DNA of 7,065 nucleotides from Patescibacteria group bacterium. Its GTDB lineage: Bacteria > Patescibacteriota > Minisyncoccia > Phycocordibacterales > UBA5272. A program made the position numbers and the translations under genes. The notes beneath the pieces were generated by a model. That model made no database searches, was not told the DNA's origin, and saw only the letters and a program-made list of their open reading frames with translations. Shown in pieces: positions 5,155 to 7,065 of this stretch (within the stretch, counting starts at the first letter, position 1; every line of letters begins with the position of its first letter). The stretch covers positions 1 through 7,065 of the forward strand of contig JAUPVO010000025.1 in assembly GCA_030916975.1 (NCBI GenBank), in the 5' to 3' direction.

Positions 5155-6948
5155 ATGTCTTCTAATATTAGAAATTTTTCAATCATAGCGCATATCGATC
5201 ACGGTAAGTCTACTCTAGCAGACAGGCTTTTGGAAGTTACCAATACAGTAGATAAAAGATTAATGCAGAATCAAGTCTTGGATTCTATGGAGCTAGAGCG
5301 TGAGAGAGGCATCACCATCAAAATGACTCCCGTTAGATTAGAATACACAAGTAAAAAAGGAGAGAAGTTTATCTATAATCTAATTGATACACCAGGACAT
5401 ATTGACTTTTCTTATGAGGTTTCTCGGTCACTTCGAGCTGTAGAAGGAGCCTTACTTTTGGTTGATGCTACTCAGGGTGTGCAAGCTCAGACCATGACTG
5501 TTCTTGATATGGCCAGAGAAGCCAAGTTAGCAATTGTTCCAGTTATAAATAAAATAGATTCGCCTATTGCTAATGTAGAAGAGACAGAGAATCAGATAAT
5601 GAGTTTATTGAAATGTGACAGAGAAGATATTTTAAGAGTTAGTGGAAAAACAGGAGAAGGTGTGTCAGAATTACTGGAGAAAATCAGTGAGTTAATACCT
5701 TCTCCAAAAGAAGAGGAAAATATTTCTAAGTCAAACGTAAGAGGACTTATATTCGATTTTGAATATTCGAATCATCAAGGAATTATAATATACATACGTA
5801 TACTGAATGGATCTATCAAAAAAGGTGACGAGTTAAAATTCTTGGCTAGCGATTACAACTTTATAGCTAAAGAAGTTGGGTATTTTGTTCCAAATAAAAA
5901 AGAAAGTAATGAGATAAATTACGGAGAAGTTGGGTATATTGTAACCGGTATAAAAGAGCCAGGTATAGCCAGAGTGGGAGATACTGTTACTTTGAAATCT
6001 CACCCAATGAAACCTTTTCCTGGGTATTCTTCTCCAGTTCCAATAGCTTTCGCTTCCATTTATCCAGAGTATCAAGAGTATTTTGATGATTTGCGTAGAG
6101 CTTTAGATAGACTCAGACTTTCGGACTCTTCATTAACTTATGAAGAAGAACAATCTGGAGCTTTGGGCAGGGGTTTCCGTTGCGGTTTCCTCGGAATGCT
6201 TCATCTAGAGATAATCACAGAGAGATTAAGAAGGGAATTTGACCTTAATCTTATAGTTACTACACCGAGCATAACTTATGAAGTCACGACTCGGGATGGC
6301 AACACAGAGAAAATATATACACCTATACATTTCCCTGATCACGGTGAGGTTTTATCTGTGCGAGAGCCTTGGATATTAACTACAATAGTAACTCCACATG
6401 ATTACGTTTCTAATATCATGGAGTTAAATCATGAATTTGAAGCTTCTGTGTTTGAGATGGAAGATTGGGGAGATAATAGGGTAAAGATAATACTAGAAAT
6501 GCCACTTCGTGAATTAATGCGTAATTATTTTGACACGATTAAGTCGGCAACAAGTGGATATGCTTCTATTGCTTATGAGCCTCTTGATATGAGAGATGCT
6601 TATGTTACTCGCATGGACGTGTATGTTGCAGAAGAAAGAGTTGCTGCTTTTTCTAAAGTTATACCCGAATCAAGAATAGAAAGAGAAGCAGAAGAAGTGG
6701 TAGAAAAGTTATATAAGATATTGCCACATGAATGGTTCAGAGTTAAGTTGCAAGCCTATGTTAAAGGCAGAATAATAGCTAGTCGTAGTAAAGCAGCGTT
6801 ACAAAAAAATGTAACAGCTCATCTCTATGGAGGAGATATTACACGTAAAATGAAGCTTAGAGAGAAACAAAAAGAAGGTAAAAAGAGAATGCAAGAAGAG
6901 GGTAAAGTTCACATTTCTCATGAGACATTCTTGAAAATGATGAAATAG
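5155..6948 (+). CDS. lepA: Translation factor LepA / elongation factor 4
   Basis: Ribosome-associated GTPase related to EF-G, linked to back-translocation and to 30S assembly or initiation. From the chosen ATG the protein has 597 residues, against 599 in E. coli. The GTPase domain shows G1 AHIDHGKST (12-20), the ERERGITIK switch I block, G3 DTPGH (78-82, His82 catalytic), G4 NKID (132-135) and G5 SGK (163-165). Beta-barrel domain II follows (about 185-280), then domain III with LSDSSL and FRCGFLGMLH, an EF-G domain V-like part, and the LepA-specific C-terminal domain with LYGGDITRKMKLREKQKEGK. The open frame extends to an ATG at 5104, but those 17 extra codons lie in the terminator hairpin and the -10 element and resemble no LepA; S-S-N-I-R-N-F-S-I-I-A-H matches the family's usual first residues. 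The start also shares TTATGTCTTCTA with that of murJ. The stop is TAG; the others in the window are TAA. Confidence 0.97.
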   Translation: MSSNIRNFSIIAHIDHGKSTLADRLLEVTNTVDKRLMQNQVLDSMELERERGITIKMTPVRLEYTSKKGEKFIYNLIDTPGHIDFSYEVSRSLRAVEGALLLVDATQGVQAQTMTVLDMAREAKLAIVPVINKIDSPIANVEETENQIMSLLKCDREDILRVSGKTGEGVSELLEKISELIPSPKEEENISKSNVRGLIFDFEYSNHQGIIIYIRILNGSIKKGDELKFLASDYNFIAKEVGYFVPNKKESNEINYGEVGYIVTGIKEPGIARVGDTVTLKSHPMKPFPGYSSPVPIAFASIYPEYQEYFDDLRRALDRLRLSDSSLTYEEEQSGALGRGFRCGFLGMLHLEIITERLRREFDLNLIVTTPSITYEVTTRDGNTEKIYTPIHFPDHGEVLSVREPWILTTIVTPHDYVSNIMELNHEFEASVFEMEDWGDNRVKIILEMPLRELMRNYFDTIKSATSGYASIAYEPLDMRDAYVTRMDVYVAEERVAAFSKVIPESRIEREAEEVVEKLYKILPHEWFRVKLQAYVKGRIIASRSKAALQKNVTAHLYGGDITRKMKLREKQKEGKKRMQEEGKVHISHETFLKMMK

Positions 6949-6959
6949 TGTGTTATAAT
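6931..6959 (+). promoter_or_regulatory. Initiator tRNA promoter overlapping the lepA end
   Basis: The best promoter in the window: TTGAAA (6931-6936, five of six matches), a 17-base spacer, then TATAAT (6954-6959) with TGT extension. The -35 lies inside the last codons of lepA and the -10 begins six bases after its stop. Transcription would start near 6966, giving a 5' leader of about 17 bases for RNase P to remove. Confidence 0.8.
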
Positions 6960-6982
6960 GTTTTGACATGCAAAATGTACAT

Positions 6983-7053
6983 AGCGGGGTAGAGTAGAGG
7001 TAACTCACGAGGCTCATAACCTCGGGACACAGGTACGATTCCTGATCCCGCAA
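6983..7053 (+). tRNA. Initiator tRNA-Met (CAU)
   Basis: A cloverleaf folds with acceptor pairs 6984-6989 against 7046-7051, D-stem GAGT/ACTC, anticodon stem CGAGG/CCTCG, and loop CTCATAA with anticodon CAT at 7015-7017. Initiator features are present: position 1 (A) faces A72, so the 1:72 pair is missing, and the D-stem has A11:U24. Of the three G:C pairs typical above the anticodon loop, the outer one is A29:U41. In the T-arm, A49 faces A65 and the loop TACGATT has A at position 55 instead of U, while T54, C56 and A58 are kept. The discriminator is A73, followed by CAAG, so CCA is not encoded and would be added after transcription. Its position after lepA links two translation functions, although it has its own promoter. 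Confidence 0.92.
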
Positions 7054-7065
7054 CAAGAATATAAA

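Noticed and set aside
5833..6075. Minus-strand open frame of 80 codons inside lepA
   Set aside because: Antisense shadow of conserved LepA domain II-III coding sequence.
269..6948. Possible recoding of TGA, as in some reduced-genome bacteria
   Set aside because: None of the five genes uses TGA as stop, but none needs TGA as a sense codon either; all reach full family length with the standard code, and five genes are too few to argue from absence.
6799..7056. Minus-strand open frame of 85 codons across the lepA end and the tRNA
   Set aside because: It overlaps the LepA C-terminal domain and the tRNA in antisense, and its product has no protein-like pattern.

Overview
The window is a low-GC bacterial chromosome segment with five protein genes and two structural RNA genes, all on the + strand and closely packed. 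AGA-type arginine codons dominate and AT-rich spacers separate the genes. The genes belong to unrelated pathways, the proteins are streamlined (a 12-helix MurJ, a shortened RNase P RNA) and leaders are extremely short. I infer a reduced-genome bacterium, most likely of the Candidate Phyla Radiation (Patescibacteria, Parcubacteria-like). This assignment is inference, because the window carries no 16S rRNA or ribosomal protein marker. All five genes read through with the standard code and end in TAA (four) or TAG (lepA).

Layout. 1-268: very AT-rich non-coding DNA with a palindrome, a perfect DnaA-box sequence and the promoter of the first gene. 269-796: membrane-anchored DUF192 protein. 847-1162: RNase P RNA (rnpB), with a clear promoter before it and a long hairpin terminator after it. 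1244-3004: ABC exporter with fused membrane and ATPase domains. 3064-4344: MurJ/MviN-type lipid II flippase. 4405-5070: membrane-anchored DsbA-like thiol oxidoreductase, followed by a second hairpin terminator. 5155-6948: translation factor LepA (EF4), whose best start is 51 bases inside the longest open frame. 6983-7053: initiator tRNA-Met (CAU), without an encoded CCA end.

Functional themes. ABC exporter, MurJ and DsbA-like protein lie between the two hairpin terminators and all serve the envelope: export, cell-wall precursor flipping and extracytoplasmic disulfide chemistry. LepA and the initiator tRNA are translation components, and RNase P matures the 5' ends of tRNAs. An extended -10 element of the form TGnTATAAT, or a close variant, precedes every one of the seven genes, so each gene appears to have its own promoter even where no terminator separates it from its neighbour.

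The points most worth checking are: the repeated TGTTATAAT promoter combined with leaders lacking a Shine-Dalgarno sequence; an RNase P RNA that seems to lack the P15-P18/L15 module which normally binds the tRNA CCA end, next to a tRNA gene that encodes no CCA; an initiator tRNA with an altered 3-G:C signature and A at T-loop position 55; and a hairpin that appears to serve as the dsbA-like gene's terminator while containing lepA's -10 element. I found no mobile element, CRISPR array or defence system here.
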